Part shown: piece after piece, positions 1 through 9,684 of the stretch
How the letters are laid out: every line of letters begins with the position of its first letter
Numbering within the stretch: the stretch's first letter is position 1
Source of the DNA: Coemansia sp. RSA 487
Taxonomy: Eukaryota; Kickxellomycota; Kickxellomycetes; Kickxellales; Kickxellaceae
DNA length: 64,000 nucleotides
NCBI GenBank assembly: GCA_027577595.1
Contig: JANBRJ010000008.1
Span: forward strand, 1-64,000
Reading direction: 5' to 3'
Notes under the pieces: generated by a model
Database searches by the model: none
What the model saw: the letters and a program-made list of their open reading frames with translations, nothing else
What the model was told of the DNA's origin: nothing
Position numbers and translations under genes: made by a program

Positions 1-700
1 AGGTACACAGAGGGATCGAACTGCTTGTGAGTAGCCAGCTCATGGACAAATATCCAACGAGCCAGCCCATACATGTGCAGAGGCTGTGTTGGCCACTACA
101 ACATAGTCGTTTACCTTGGTAATGTTATTTCTGTCATTCACCAGAGATTTTAGGGGACACTTTATAACGCGTGTTCCTGTGTCTGATATATCCTCATTGC
201 CCATTGGTGATGGGCGAGCAAACAAGAACAGATAGCTAATATAATATATGCGCTGAAAAGTGTATTTGGTGCTACTGGAAGAAATAAAATGTCAAAGGAA
301 AGCCAAGGAGAAACAAAAGTGAAAAGGAAAAACAAACCCTTTGGTCGTTACATAGTATTGGCCAACGTTGAGTCATAAATGTCACGCTGCCTTTCCTAAT
401 CAGGCATACATTCTATTTCCGCTATTTAGCTTGCTTGGGAGCACTTATGAGACTGGTATATCACTCTTCACAAGAATATCAAAAGAACAGATGAAAATAA
501 AGTTCCTCGTCTTTATTTTTCATAAACAACCTGGCTTTTATAGCTGTATGAACACTACAGCAATTGAAATAGATATATCGTATGCTTCCCAACAATATGA
601 TTGTTCTGACAAGAGATAAGCGTATTGCGATGGCGGCCTGGCAACCCGCGATCCTAATTGCTATCACGGCTACAAAAGAAAACCAGAAATGTTGGTTATT
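1..700. other. Left-edge region without a supportable gene
   Basis: I see no gene here that I can support. A short minus-strand open stretch (about 40-204, from an ATG at 204) has no recognisable domain and ends without context, and a splice-like AAG/GTAAAC lies inside it, so it could be one exon of something lying off the window. The rest is A/T-rich spacer downstream of the transposase remnant. No terminal repeat matching the sequence right of the transposase was found here. Confidence 0.4.
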
Positions 701-1285
701 TTAACTGAAGGAAGGGGCTTTCAAACTATCCACAGCAACCAGAGGATTGAGTACAAGCTTTGTTTCTTCGTCTCCACAGCGAAAGAGTAATATCATAGAA
801 TGTCTGATGTAGCCTTGGCAGTCTAACGTTGTCACTTTTTTGACCGCCTCGCATATTCTATCCCCGAGTCTATAGTCTGCTGTAGGCGCTGTTTTGCGAA
901 CACCCAATTTTACTTTGGACCAAAGCTCCTCAATGGGATGATTTAGGAAGGGTAAGTATGGAGGCAGATATGGACACTTATATCGTCTGTTTTCTATTAG
1001 GTCTCGAGTGGCTATTGGCGTGTGGGTTGGGGCATTGTCCATCACAAGATAGTAGCCTTTCATGCTCTTTGCACTCAGTACATCGATTACATTTGAGATG
1101 TAGGCCAGAAAGTGCTCTGTTCGTGTGCCAACACGCCCACTAACCCTGATCTCGTTGCCATTGGCTTTTCTCTTTTTGGCAGCAGAAATGGCTTGAGGCT
1201 TTCTCAGTGATACATCCATCAACATGTGCATGCGTTCAAACATGTTCTCTGGCTCCTTATTTGAGTGACAGTCTTCTTCCAGCAT
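701..1285 (-). pseudogene. Truncated Tc1/mariner-type (IS630-like) DDE transposase remnant
   Basis: This is the C-terminal half of a DDE superfamily transposase of the kind that moves Tc1/mariner DNA transposons by cut and paste. The second catalytic Asp is visible in LVMDNAPTHTP, and the third catalytic acidic position in the block PPYLPFLNHPIEELWSKVK, where family members read PPYSPELNPIE. The motif has an extra His, so spacing is altered. The first-Asp block and the N-terminal helix-turn-helix that should precede it are missing: the frame stays open upstream to about 1385 but without an ATG, then hits a stop, and a neighbouring frame carries the next plausible piece. At 194 residues it is about half the usual length. 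I read it as a decayed copy; no matching terminal inverted repeat pair was found around it. Confidence 0.75.
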
Positions 1286-2057
1286 GTCTACATCGGAAAA
1301 GAGTGCATGTCTTAGTTGTTGTTCTTGTTCAAGGTAGTGGTGGTGTTTCTTCAGGCTGTTGGGTTTTGTTAGGATCGGTATTAACTAACCACATTGAAAG
1401 CACAGACAGAGACCGAGAAGCCAAATCCATTTTAGTGTGAAATAATAGGCGTGTAGCGAACAGCTTTCTCCGCAAAGCCCGGTTTGCGCATATTGCTTCT
1501 TGCTTCCAAGCGCAAATATAGCGCCAACTGACGCAAACGACTTGCCACACCTGCACAAACGACTTTTTCTTGGAACACAAAATGCATTATTACCACAGAA
1601 AGATGACAGCTGGCTTTTTATCTTTTGGCTTGATCAATGCTATCGTTTGTGATGGTCTCATTATTTATTGTGCTTTGATCCAGGCCCTCTTCCCCCTTCA
1701 CTGCCTGCTTGTGCCCCCAACCCTCTAATCCTTCCAGATCCTTCCAGATCCTTCCACAATAGTTGAGGCCAACCAACTGCATTGCTGTGTGGTGCAAAAC
1801 TAGTTGCGCTGAATAAGAAAGATGCATACGTGTCGAATGGAGAAAGTTTTCTTATCTTATTTATTTTTTGCTATTCAATTAGTTTACTGTATATTCGACA
1901 AAACGCCATTTAGCTTCAAGGTCCGCCGTATCTTTATTTGAAAGTCGACAAAACACCACTGTAGTATTACCACACAGAAAATATAATTTTACGCTTTTTC
2001 GTCAGGTTTTCACTTGTTTCTCCTGGCTGTCGCTGTGAGTGAAAAGACCAATCAAGC
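1286..2057. other. Spacer between transposase remnant and the SIS1-like gene
   Basis: This holds the decayed upstream part of the transposon remnant and then the promoter region of the DnaJ gene. Visible structure: a GCAAA/TTTGC hairpin near 1471-1488, three tandem ATCCTTCCAG-type units near 1725-1755, and two copies of TCGACAAAACRCCA starting at 1895 and 1945, exactly 50 bases apart. The second copy runs into CACTGTA, which resembles the end of a Tc1-type element next to a TA target. No coding sequence is supported. Confidence 0.45.
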
Positions 2058-3155
2058 ATGGGAAAAGACTATTACTCAATTCTAGGTGTCTCCAAGACCG
2101 CCAATGACGATGAGCTGAAAAAGGCCTACCGCAAACTAGCCCTAAAGTGGCACCCGGACAGACATAAGGATGACAAAGAAAAAGCGGAGAAGGAATTCAA
2201 GGACATTTCGGAGGCATACGAGGCCCTGTCAGACAAGCAAAAGCGCGAGATATACGATCAATATGGCGAAGAAGGACTGAAGGGCGGCGTGCCTCCAGGC
2301 GGTGGTGCCGGCGGTGGTTTCCCTGGTGGTGGTTTCCCAGGTGGCGGTGGTGCAACCTACACATTCACATCTGGAGGGCCTGGCGGCGGGTTTGCGGGGT
2401 TCAACCCTTCCAATCCAGAAGATATATTCTCTCAGTTGTTCGGAAGCGGTCTTGGTGGGCTCAGTGGGATGAGCGGAATGGGTGGGATGGGCAGTCGGGG
2501 TCCGAACTCCCAGTTTATGGATGTAGACGATGACATGGGCGGGAGCGCTGGTGGTTTCCAAAGCTTTGGCATTGGCGCAGGTGGTGGTAGAGGTGGGAGC
2601 CTCCGATCCAGACGACCACAAGAAGTAACGCGTCCGCTTGCGTGCACACTCGAGGAGATATACAAGGGCTGTTCGAAAAAACTCAAAGTCACTAGGCGCA
2701 TCCGTGGCGCTAATGGCACGATAACCTCTTCTGAAAAAGTTTTGCAGGTGGATATCAAGCCTGGATGGAAGGCAGGAACAAAGATCCGTTTTGCAAAGGA
2801 GGGTGACAACTTGGGCAACGGCGCCCAAGACATTGTATTTGTTCTCGAGGAAAAACCGCATACAATGTTTAAGCGCGATGGTGACGACCTCAAGGTTGAT
2901 CTAAACCTGAGCCTCGATGATGCTCTATGTGGATTCAAAAAGCCAGTCCAACTTCTTAACGGCAAAACCATCCAAGTCAGCAACTCCAACACCATCATTA
3001 AACCTAACCAGGTCAGCCGCATGCCCAACTATGGCATGCCAATTTCAAAACAGTCTGGAAGATTTGGTGCCCTTGTCATCACTTATAAGATCCAGTTTCC
3101 GAGCTCGCTGACATCGAGTCAAAAGGAGAAGATTCACGAAGCGCTTACAGAGTAA
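2058..3155 (+). CDS. SIS1: Class II (type B) DnaJ/Hsp40 co-chaperone, Sis1/DNAJB1-like
   Basis: A cytosolic/nuclear Hsp40 that stimulates the ATPase of Hsp70 and delivers clients. The J domain fills residues 1-70, with the essential HPD at 32-34. A Gly/Phe-rich stretch with GGGFPGG repeats and then a Gly/Met-rich stretch (GMSGMGGMG) follow to about residue 190. After that come the two beta-barrel substrate-binding domains, starting near [13 protein letters not shown]. There is no CxxCxGxG zinc-finger region, which separates it from Ydj1-type class I proteins. The length of 365 residues is close to yeast Sis1 (352) and human DNAJB1 (340). Intronless, complete, with an ATG start in a good position. 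The two TCGACAAAAC repeats just upstream may belong to its promoter. The assignment to the Sis1 group is firm; the exact orthologue is inferred. Confidence 0.93.
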   Translation: MGKDYYSILGVSKTANDDELKKAYRKLALKWHPDRHKDDKEKAEKEFKDISEAYEALSDKQKREIYDQYGEEGLKGGVPPGGGAGGGFPGGGFPGGGGATYTFTSGGPGGGFAGFNPSNPEDIFSQLFGSGLGGLSGMSGMGGMGSRGPNSQFMDVDDDMGGSAGGFQSFGIGAGGGRGGSLRSRRPQEVTRPLACTLEEIYKGCSKKLKVTRRIRGANGTITSSEKVLQVDIKPGWKAGTKIRFAKEGDNLGNGAQDIVFVLEEKPHTMFKRDGDDLKVDLNLSLDDALCGFKKPVQLLNGKTIQVSNSNTIIKPNQVSRMPNYGMPISKQSGRFGALVITYKIQFPSSLTSSQKEKIHEALTE

Positions 3156-3601
3156 GCTGTTACCCAGTTGTTTGATCTTGTCCAAATGTTTGGTGTTTCT
3201 TTTTTTGTTTTATTTTTTTATTGTCTCGCACAGAATCTACACTTTTGCCTTTTGCCTTTTGCCTTTTTGGACACAGCTACCTCTTAACGTACTCGCTGCT
3301 TAGTAAAAGTCCTTTTTTCTTAAGCAACTAACCCCTCCTTTGGAGCGAGACCATACCATGCTTTTTCTTTGGCTAAGAGCGTGCACGTGACATACCCATT
3401 AGAAATTTATGCAGTGTTGGAAGTCTGTGGACAATATTAGAATTTCTGTGATATGGGGAAGGAAACTTGCCCAAGCGCGCTTTTGATGCAGGCTTTCCTC
3501 TTTTTTGTTTTGTTTTTCAAAGGACATATTACCGGTCTGTACTTATTTTCCCACCAGGCTGCAGCTATCGGCCATTTTATTAACGGTTTTATTCCAAACT
3601 C
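3156..3601. other. Intergenic spacer with TTTTGCC tandem repeat
   Basis: 3' flank of the DnaJ gene and promoter of the NC2-beta gene. A short tandem run of TTTTGCC units lies at about 3243-3266. Otherwise A/T-rich with T-runs and no reading frame of interest. Confidence 0.5.
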
Positions 3602-4084
3602 ATGAGCGACCACGATACGAGCAATGCAAACGACGATGAGCTGTCGTTGCCACGGGCCACCGTGTACAAACTGATTGCAGAGATGCTTCCAAAAGACATA
3701 GCGTGTGCAAAGGACACGCGAGATCTCCTCCTCGACTGCTGCAACGAATTCATCCATCTTATAGCCTCAGAGTCAAACGAGATATGCGAAAAAGATGCCA
3801 AAAAGACCATTGCCGCAGAACATGTGCTGACGGCACTTCAAGAGCTTGGGTTTGAAAAGTATGTAAGCGAGGTTCAGGAGGCGTATGATGAGCATCGCAA
3901 GCAGCAGACCAAAGACAGAGGCCGTAAGAGCACAAAGCTCAGCCAGCTTGGAATGAGCGAGGAAGAGCTGCTACGCAGCCAGGAACTACTTTTCGCGCAA
4001 GCACGTATGCGCTATCAAAACCAGCCAACATCGCAGGGACAGCTCGACGACAGCATGTCTGCACCTTCGTCCAACGGCATATAA
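3602..4084 (+). CDS. NCB2: Negative cofactor 2 beta subunit (Dr1/Ncb2)
   Basis: NC2-beta pairs with NC2-alpha (DRAP1/Bur6) through histone folds and clamps TBP on promoter DNA, repressing or redistributing Pol II transcription. The histone fold covers about residues 12-90, beginning ELSLPRATVYKLIAEMLP and running through CNEFIHLIASESNEIC and KTIAAEHVLTALQELGF, which is close to Dr1 throughout. The segment after it, with KLSQLGMSEEELLRSQELLFAQAR, matches the conserved Dr1 tail that contacts TBP. The length of 160 residues lies between yeast Ncb2 (146) and human Dr1 (176). Intronless and complete. It converges on the pterin dehydratase gene with about 150 bases between the stop codons. Confidence 0.94.
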   Translation: MSDHDTSNANDDELSLPRATVYKLIAEMLPKDIACAKDTRDLLLDCCNEFIHLIASESNEICEKDAKKTIAAEHVLTALQELGFEKYVSEVQEAYDEHRKQQTKDRGRKSTKLSQLGMSEEELLRSQELLFAQARMRYQNQPTSQGQLDDSMSAPSSNGI

Positions 4085-4231
4085 GCAACTTTGGCTTGGA
4101 ATTAATTTTTTTTCTCAGTTTGCAGTAATTTTATATCCTAGTTTTCAATTATAACCCCTTATTTATTCAACTTTCCAGACAAAAATAGGGCTTACTGGAC
4201 GCCTCGAGCGGTCTTGGTGTGTTTGGTCAGC

Positions 4232-4537
4232 TCACGCCTTGCTTGCTGCTTGGTTTATAAATTTTGCTAGGTCAACATCGCGTACAGACAGCCCCTGGCA
4301 GTGGTGAGTGGATAATGTGATCTCTACCTTGTTGTAGACATTGAACCACTCTGGGTGATGATCCATCTTCTCGGCTCGAAGAGCGACGGCTGTCATAAAC
4401 GCAAACGCCTGGTTAAAGTCGACAAACGAAAACTTTTTGGTTATAGCGTCGCGGCCGCTGGCAAGCAGCCATCCGTTTTCTTTCAGCAGTGGCTCAAGCA
4501 GCTGCTCGCGTTCCTTAATTGAAAGTTTCTCGGCCAT
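4232..4537 (-). CDS. Pterin-4a-carbinolamine dehydratase (PCD/DCoH)
   Basis: Dehydrates 4a-hydroxytetrahydropterin, recycling the pterin cofactor of aromatic amino-acid hydroxylases; mammalian members also dimerise HNF1. The family signature is present: [23 protein letters not shown], with the HHPEW active-site block and the later His and Asp (DVDLAKF). From the ATG at 4537 the protein is 101 residues, matching the usual about 100. An in-frame ATG at 4618 would add 27 residues rich in Leu, Ile and Arg with no acidic residue, which could act as a mitochondrial presequence. I chose 4537 on family length, but dual starts are possible. It lies head-to-tail with the MPP-alpha gene on the same strand. 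Confidence 0.92.
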   Translation of the reverse strand: MAEKLSIKEREQLLEPLLKENGWLLASGRDAITKKFSFVDFNQAFAFMTAVALRAEKMDHHPEWFNVYNKVEITLSTHHCQGLSVRDVDLAKFINQAASKA

Positions 4538-4789
4538 GGCTGTGGTAATTGAAGTATATTGACGTGCGATAATGTTTTGAGGAAACAAAAGAGCTCGCCA
4601 AAGCATTAGTGTTACCATGTGGCTTTTATTCAGTGTTGTCTGCTGATGTCACCCTTTCTGCGAAGAGAGCGTGGGAATTGTTTCTATGTTTTTTTAATAA
4701 AAAGCAAAAAGGAATGAAATTTAACATGATAGCAGAACCCGCCATGGTGTTGCTGTTTTCCTTTTCTTTTTTTGGAATGAGAACGACTG

Positions 4790-6388
4790 CTAAATCTTGA
4801 TTCCGTGGTTGGTGGCTACTTGTGGGTAAAACTTTTCAATGCCCTCTATGTAGCCCTGCGCTAGCAGCGTTGCTGGGCTCTCAAGAAGCTCTCTTGCCAC
4901 AGCCGCGATCTCATCTATAGTGATCGATTCGATGTGGTGGATCATTGTGTCTGCCGAGATTTTGCGACCTGACACCTGCACCTGGCGACCAAGATCCTCA
5001 AGCTGGACCATTCGGCTTTCTAGATTCATTAGCAGGTTACTCTTGAGTTGATTTTTTGCGCGTCTGATCTCAATACTCGTTGGTCCCTCTTGTGAAGAAT
5101 ATGGCCTACGCATTGATGAGCGAAGTGACAGCCGCCTCTTTCCAGACGCAACAGCTTCAAGCTCGGTGGCAATGACATCGAGAAGCGCATATTCATTGCG
5201 TGGTCCGCAAGACGCGGAAACACCAAACAGGCCGGCATCGGTATAGCAATGATGGAACGCCACACAAGACTCGATCCACGCATGCTGATTAAGAACGCGG
5301 GTATACAGCCTAGAGTACATTCCCTTTCCTGGTCCGCCAGCTGAAAACGAGCCGCCGCCTCCAAGAAGCATCTGCAGTGTTGCATACAGATACAAGCGAC
5401 GCTCATCGTCGACGCCAGAACTTTTGAAGCCAAGATACACCTGGGTGAAATCCATGTCGGGCTTGTAATCAAACCATGTGCCGCCTGTATATACTGCCCC
5501 GCTTCTAAAGCCAGTGTTGTTTTGAGATCCCGCAATGTGGGACATCTTTCCTTTTCCGGCGGACGGCGAACCCTCAAGATCAGCATATCCATTATCTTTG
5601 CATAAGCGCACAAGACTCTCATGATCCATTCCAACCGCAGCTACGACAATGCGCTCAGGCCGATACCACTGTTTGTGGTATGCGTGCAACGATTCGGGGG
5701 TGAGCGTACTGAGTTGGCTAACAGGACACAAGAGCGGGTTTCCCAGCGTTCCAGTCTGGAAGGCAGTCTCATGCAACTTTTCGGGAAGAAACATTTCCGG
5801 CTTTGATTCGACATCCTGTATCTCCCACGGCACAGCCATACGCAGCTCCTCGATGTCTTCAGGCAAAAACCTTGGCCGCAAAGTTGTTTCCGCTAAAAGG
5901 CGTAGAGCAGTCGGCACATCGTGTGGAAACACTGCTGCCTGGTACATGATACATTCGCGCGACGATGAGCTCATGATACTCCCTCCAAGTCTTTCAATCA
6001 CCGTCATAGATTCTGCGCTTGACAGGCGCTCAGAGTTACGAAACGCCAGCCGATCCATCAAATGAGCAGATCCTGCGGATTGGCGGTCCTCATAGCGCGA
6101 GCCCGCATCCACATACACACCCAAAGCTGTAAAGTGGCCTGGGCTGCACTCTGAAACTACTCGAAGCCCATTAGCAAGCGTTGTGATGTATGTCTGCCCA
6201 TCAGTAGAAATGTCCGTCTTTTCTGGAGTATTGGCATTAAGTGGAATACTTGCGTTTTCCCCTACTGAAGCAGTTGTGTTTGTTGATTTGAATCTCTGGG
6301 CTAAATGAGAAGCCTTGGCCAGGATGCGACGTCCATGAATGAATCCTCTGCGACTTCCAAATGGCCAAACGTATTTAGTCATAAACAT
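4790..6388 (-). CDS. MAS2: Mitochondrial processing peptidase alpha subunit
   Basis: The alpha subunit of the matrix peptidase that removes presequences from imported mitochondrial proteins. It binds the presequence while the beta subunit cuts. The two-lobed M16 fold is recognisable: ITTLANGLRVVSE near residue 67, then GVYVDAGSRYED. Where the beta subunit has the zinc motif HxxEH this protein reads HLMDRLAF, so it lacks the catalytic residues as alpha subunits do. The Gly-rich loop of alpha subunits is clear (LGGGGSFSAGGPGKGMYSRLY). The first 40 residues are Arg/Ser-rich and low in acid, as expected of a presequence. 532 residues, intronless, start at the first ATG. Confidence 0.93.
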   Translation of the reverse strand: MFMTKYVWPFGSRRGFIHGRRILAKASHLAQRFKSTNTTASVGENASIPLNANTPEKTDISTDGQTYITTLANGLRVVSECSPGHFTALGVYVDAGSRYEDRQSAGSAHLMDRLAFRNSERLSSAESMTVIERLGGSIMSSSSRECIMYQAAVFPHDVPTALRLLAETTLRPRFLPEDIEELRMAVPWEIQDVESKPEMFLPEKLHETAFQTGTLGNPLLCPVSQLSTLTPESLHAYHKQWYRPERIVVAAVGMDHESLVRLCKDNGYADLEGSPSAGKGKMSHIAGSQNNTGFRSGAVYTGGTWFDYKPDMDFTQVYLGFKSSGVDDERRLYLYATLQMLLGGGGSFSAGGPGKGMYSRLYTRVLNQHAWIESCVAFHHCYTDAGLFGVSASCGPRNEYALLDVIATELEAVASGKRRLSLRSSMRRPYSSQEGPTSIEIRRAKNQLKSNLLMNLESRMVQLEDLGRQVQVSGRKISADTMIHHIESITIDEIAAVARELLESPATLLAQGYIEGIEKFYPQVATNHGIKI

Positions 6389-6719
6389 TATAAATTATGA
6401 AAGTCACTCAACGTCGACAAAGATTCCACAGAGAAAAATAGGAAAATAAAGAAAGCGACCAAAAAGCTATTTTTATTCTATAAGAACGGCAGGGAAGGAA
6501 AGCAGAAAAGAAAACATGTTCCTCAGCTTTACAGTTTATTTTTGTTGGAAAATTTTCGTTGGAGCTTACATAAAGAATTTTCTTTATCAGTAGTGCCTTC
6601 CTTCAAGGCACTTTATGGACCATGTATGTCCTAACCCGTTCTTGTTTTATTTGACAACAACTAGAGCAATGATTCAAATACAAGCCTTCAGCGCAAGATC
6701 CGAGTCCTGCTGCTTATCC
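6389..6719. other. Intergenic spacer, MPP-alpha promoter
   Basis: Upstream region of the MPP-alpha gene and 3' flank of the AIM41 gene, both on the minus strand. A/T-rich with short T-runs. I see no conserved feature. Confidence 0.4.
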
Positions 6720-7265
6720 TTAACTGAGCAATTTTTTAGCCACCTCTGCAACTCTACTCTTTGGTGCCAAAGCCGGGCTAATATCTACCTCTCGCATGAC
6801 CATGCCCATCGCCTTTATTCCGCTGACACCAAGACGCTCGACTACCTCCTTAACACGGGCCTCGATCTGCTCGGAAGATAGCTGCTTTGGAAGATAGCTC
6901 TCTAGTATCTGGAGCTCTGTCTCTTCTACATCGACCAGGTCTTGGCGTCCGCCGTCTCGGTAGGACTGAATCGAATCATTCCTTTGTTTGATCCCACGCT
7001 GAATCACGCCTGCAACATCTGCATCAGAATCTCTCGAGAACGATGCGCCAGTAGACGGGTTCTTCTCTACATATAGTATATCGGAAAGTATACCCTTGAC
7101 AACAGTGAGCCTTGCTTTTTCCTTGGCTCTCATTGCGGTTTTCAGGTCCTGTTTCAAGCGTGCGTGGATCGTTTGCGTCGCTTCAGCAGCGCTACTGTCG
7201 GCGTACCGTCGCACAGACATACAAAGTGCTGAGCGAGGGCCGCGTTGAATTATCTGACGGAACAT
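6720..7265 (-). CDS. AIM41: Mitochondrial YqeY-like protein (Aim41 family)
   Basis: YqeY/GatB-tail fold protein. Bacterial YqeY and the C-terminal domain of GatB share this helical bundle that contacts tRNA; yeast Aim41 is mitochondrial, with a role in inheritance of the organelle but unknown chemistry. Visible features: a basic N-terminal presequence (FRQIIQRGPRS..SVRRYA), then IHARLKQDLKTAMRAKEKARLTVVKGILSDI, the conserved opening of the family, and later ILESYLPKQLSSEQIE and a C-terminal block GIKAMGMVMREV, matching the YqeY pattern of IGKVMGxLM. 181 residues, close to yeast Aim41 (185). Intronless. The start was chosen as the ATG that gives the presequence. Confidence 0.88.
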   Translation of the reverse strand: MFRQIIQRGPRSALCMSVRRYADSSAAEATQTIHARLKQDLKTAMRAKEKARLTVVKGILSDILYVEKNPSTGASFSRDSDADVAGVIQRGIKQRNDSIQSYRDGGRQDLVDVEETELQILESYLPKQLSSEQIEARVKEVVERLGVSGIKAMGMVMREVDISPALAPKSRVAEVAKKLLS

Positions 7266-7432
7266 TGGTTGTGAGAGGTTTTTTTCGGCAAATTTAGTCG
7301 CGAATTTTGAAGGAAGCTGGAAATACGGTTATATCGACAGAGGAAGAATCAAAGAAGTCGTTTCTCCATGCAATACCGGTCATTGCTTTTTGTCAGACAC
7401 AACAGACATCATTGATCTGCAGATACATTGAT

Positions 7433-8635
7433 CTACTCTAGATCAAACCGCGAGGCAAAGAGACAGAGCTGCTCGCCCTTTCCCTGCACACGCCATGGCT
7501 CATACACGGAAACAAAGAGCGGACAGCTGTCAGTGACACTTGACACCATGTCAGAACTGGTGTTGGTTTCTAGCGCTACGAGCTTGTCAACCATCTTTTT
7601 TGCTTCTCGAGGAAGTGCATCCATGCATACTGCGACAGACAGAAGAACAGTCAGCGGCTTGCCAGCTACAAGAAATGAATTTGCTTCTGCAGACGCTATG
7701 TCCTCAACCTCAGTTTCCACGCAAAAGAGATGCGGCTGGACCATGCGTTGCACGCACTGCATGCGCAAGCGAAAGCTCGCTTGAGGCCGTTGGCAAACAC
7801 GCGATGGACCCAGCTCACCGCTCAGGCAGTGCCACCACATGCAAAACTCGGAAGCTTCTTGCGAAACCGCCTTTCGAAACTCGGCAGCTGCAATCCCCTC
7901 GTAGCGTGGCCGTTTGGATGGTGTGTTCTGCACGGATACTTTATACGCTTGCAAGCGTTCAGACGCAGTGGCTAGAGATAGTCTCTGGGTCGCTAAACTA
8001 GAGACGGTTGCCGGGGTAATATCAGGCATCCGGCTTATCACACTTTGCTGTCTATTCAGTGGTGCGCTTTGTGGAATAATCCCTTGTCTGTGTGTGGAAA
8101 TTGTGCGCAAGGGTGAGCCTCTCACTGCCTGTGGTGCATTTGCTAGCCTGTTGTGTGTATTGTCGCGTCCTGAGGAACATGACTGTAGACACGGAGTGCT
8201 TATCTGGTAAAGAGGGCCAACAAGTCCTCCATTAGCAACAGGGCTTGTGTTAGACTGAGACGCATGCTTACCAGTCGAAATTGCTTCGCTCCAGCTGCAT
8301 ATATGCAAGAGAGGTACTCGGTGATTTCTGTTTTGCTGTGACGGTGTGCCTAGCGGTCTGTATGAAGCTGTTGACGTGAAGCTAAGTACTGGGCTTGACA
8401 ATGTTGGTGGCTCTGCATAATCAAATATAGAATCGGCAGCTGCTGTTTTTTCGGCAGCAGCCAACCGATTATGCCTCTCAGTGCTGTTTTCCTGTGATGG
8501 AGTGCTGATGGACATGTGGTCCGAAGCATCGCTGTCCTCAATAGAATCCGCACGGTCCAACTGACGCCGAAATTTCCGCTGGTTTGATGGTGGTCTTTGT
8601 GATAGACGGAAGCTAATTTGCGATAGTGGGTGCAT
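7433..8635 (-). CDS. Unrecognised protein, conserved-looking C-terminal domain
   Basis: I do not recognise this protein. From the ATG at 8635 it is 400 residues. Roughly the first 250 are low-complexity, rich in Ser, Thr, Gln and Asn with basic patches (RPPSNQRKFRRQLDRAD), and look disordered. The last about 150, from TPSKRPRYEGIAAAEFRKAV through SEFCMWWHCLSGELGPSRV to the C-terminal PLFVSVYEPWRVQGKGEQL, look folded with alternating hydrophobic strands, as an OB-like or similar small beta domain might. The frame remains open another 55 codons upstream to an ATG at 8800; that stretch is hydrophobic and comes from A/T-rich promoter-like DNA, so I left it out. A nuclear role is a guess from the basic, disordered N-terminus. 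Confidence 0.65.
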   Translation of the reverse strand: MHPLSQISFRLSQRPPSNQRKFRRQLDRADSIEDSDASDHMSISTPSQENSTERHNRLAAAEKTAAADSIFDYAEPPTLSSPVLSFTSTASYRPLGTPSQQNRNHRVPLLHICSWSEAISTGKHASQSNTSPVANGGLVGPLYQISTPCLQSCSSGRDNTHNRLANAPQAVRGSPLRTISTHRQGIIPQSAPLNRQQSVISRMPDITPATVSSLATQRLSLATASERLQAYKVSVQNTPSKRPRYEGIAAAEFRKAVSQEASEFCMWWHCLSGELGPSRVCQRPQASFRLRMQCVQRMVQPHLFCVETEVEDIASAEANSFLVAGKPLTVLLSVAVCMDALPREAKKMVDKLVALETNTSSDMVSSVTDSCPLFVSVYEPWRVQGKGEQLCLFASRFDLE

Positions 8636-9069
8636 GGTCAAGGCTGGTGAATTGAAGTGAGGGCCTGACACTGCAGAAGCTGGGAGCAAGAGGTTAACAG
8701 TGAACGCGTAAAATGTATTAGAGTATAAACAAACAAATACAAATACAAAACATAAAGTCGGGAGACTATAGAAAAAGGGAGAGAAAATGCGCAGCAGCAA
8801 AGAACGCGCTGTGTGTGAAACTGAGACCTAAAAAAGACAATAGGGTTGGACTTTTTTCAAAGAGGGGAGGGAGGTTTGTGTAAGACAACGTTTTCGCTAT
8901 GTGTGTTGCGTGTCTGCCACAATTTCTCGTCTTTCTTGGCATTTTCCCGCACTAAATTCTTTACTTTTAATTTGTTTTTTTATGCAGCTAGGCCACCAGA
9001 AACTGCTAATCAGCACCCCGTTCTTTTAAAACAGCTCCCAGAATTACCTACACTCACACATCTAGAGAA
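8636..9069. other. Divergent intergenic region
   Basis: Shared upstream region between the unknown minus-strand gene and the DUF4870 gene. It contains a pyrimidine-rich run ending TTTTTTATGCAG near 8970-8984 that could be the 3' end of a 5'-UTR intron of the downstream gene, but no donor was pinned down. Confidence 0.35.
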
Positions 9070-9522
9070 ATGTCGTCTGGTCACCGCTACGAAGCAGTCG
9101 GCGATGGTAACATTGGCGTCGATTCACAAGTCATCCCACCACCCCAGGACCCAACCAGTGCAGACGACAGCATTGGCTATGAGACCTCTATTCCAATCCA
9201 CCCAAAGATACTGGCACCACTATGCTATGTGTTGCCTATTGCCGGAGGGCTTGTGGTTATTCTGCTGGAGCGCCGTAACACATATGTGCGCTTACACGCG
9301 TGGCAGTCAGTGATAATGTCTCTTATCGTGGGGCTCTGCTTGACACTTCTGTTCTGGGTGCCTCTGATTCCATACCTTATTCACTTCTTGAGCGTAGTTG
9401 CATTTATCGTGTGTGCATATCGTGCGTGGAGCGACGCAGAGACGCTGACATTCTTCAAACTGGGTGTTCTTGGCGACTTTGCTGAACGCCAGGTCCTTGG
9501 CTCGACGGTGCTACCTTTCTAA
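9070..9522 (+). CDS. DUF4870/UPF0132-type small membrane protein
   Basis: A small integral membrane protein of the UPF0132/DUF4870 type, widespread in bacteria and found in fungi, of unknown function. The signature is clear: APLCYVLPIAGGLVVILLERRNTYVRLHAWQS, in which the Leu/Pro/Gly-rich first membrane segment is followed by the E-x(3-5)-VR(F/L)HAWQS turn. Two further hydrophobic segments follow (IMSLIVGLCLTLLFWVPLI and YLIHFLSVVAFIVCAYRAW), so three membrane spans in all. The first 45 residues are polar and Pro-rich, probably cytosolic. 150 residues, complete and intronless. Confidence 0.82.
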   Translation: MSSGHRYEAVGDGNIGVDSQVIPPPQDPTSADDSIGYETSIPIHPKILAPLCYVLPIAGGLVVILLERRNTYVRLHAWQSVIMSLIVGLCLTLLFWVPLIPYLIHFLSVVAFIVCAYRAWSDAETLTFFKLGVLGDFAERQVLGSTVLPF

Positions 9523-9684
9523 TCTGTTTAAGCGGCTTTTATAGTGACTTTTTGTTCTTATTTTTTCTACCTTTGAATATCGATAAAGCAGTTCATGTTG
9601 TAGTAGTGTTTCGTTTTATTTCTCATAAAAAGATGTTTTGTAGAGTGGCTATTTCAAGGACATACAATACAATGGAAAGAGAAG

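Noticed and set aside
1-30. TTCGATCCC on the minus strand resembling a tRNA T-arm
   Set aside because: The T-stem has mismatches and no matching acceptor strand lies about 70 bases upstream.
8636-8800. Hydrophobic N-terminal extension of the unknown protein
   Set aside because: The stretch is A/T-rich upstream DNA read through in frame; a downstream ATG starts the normal coding composition.
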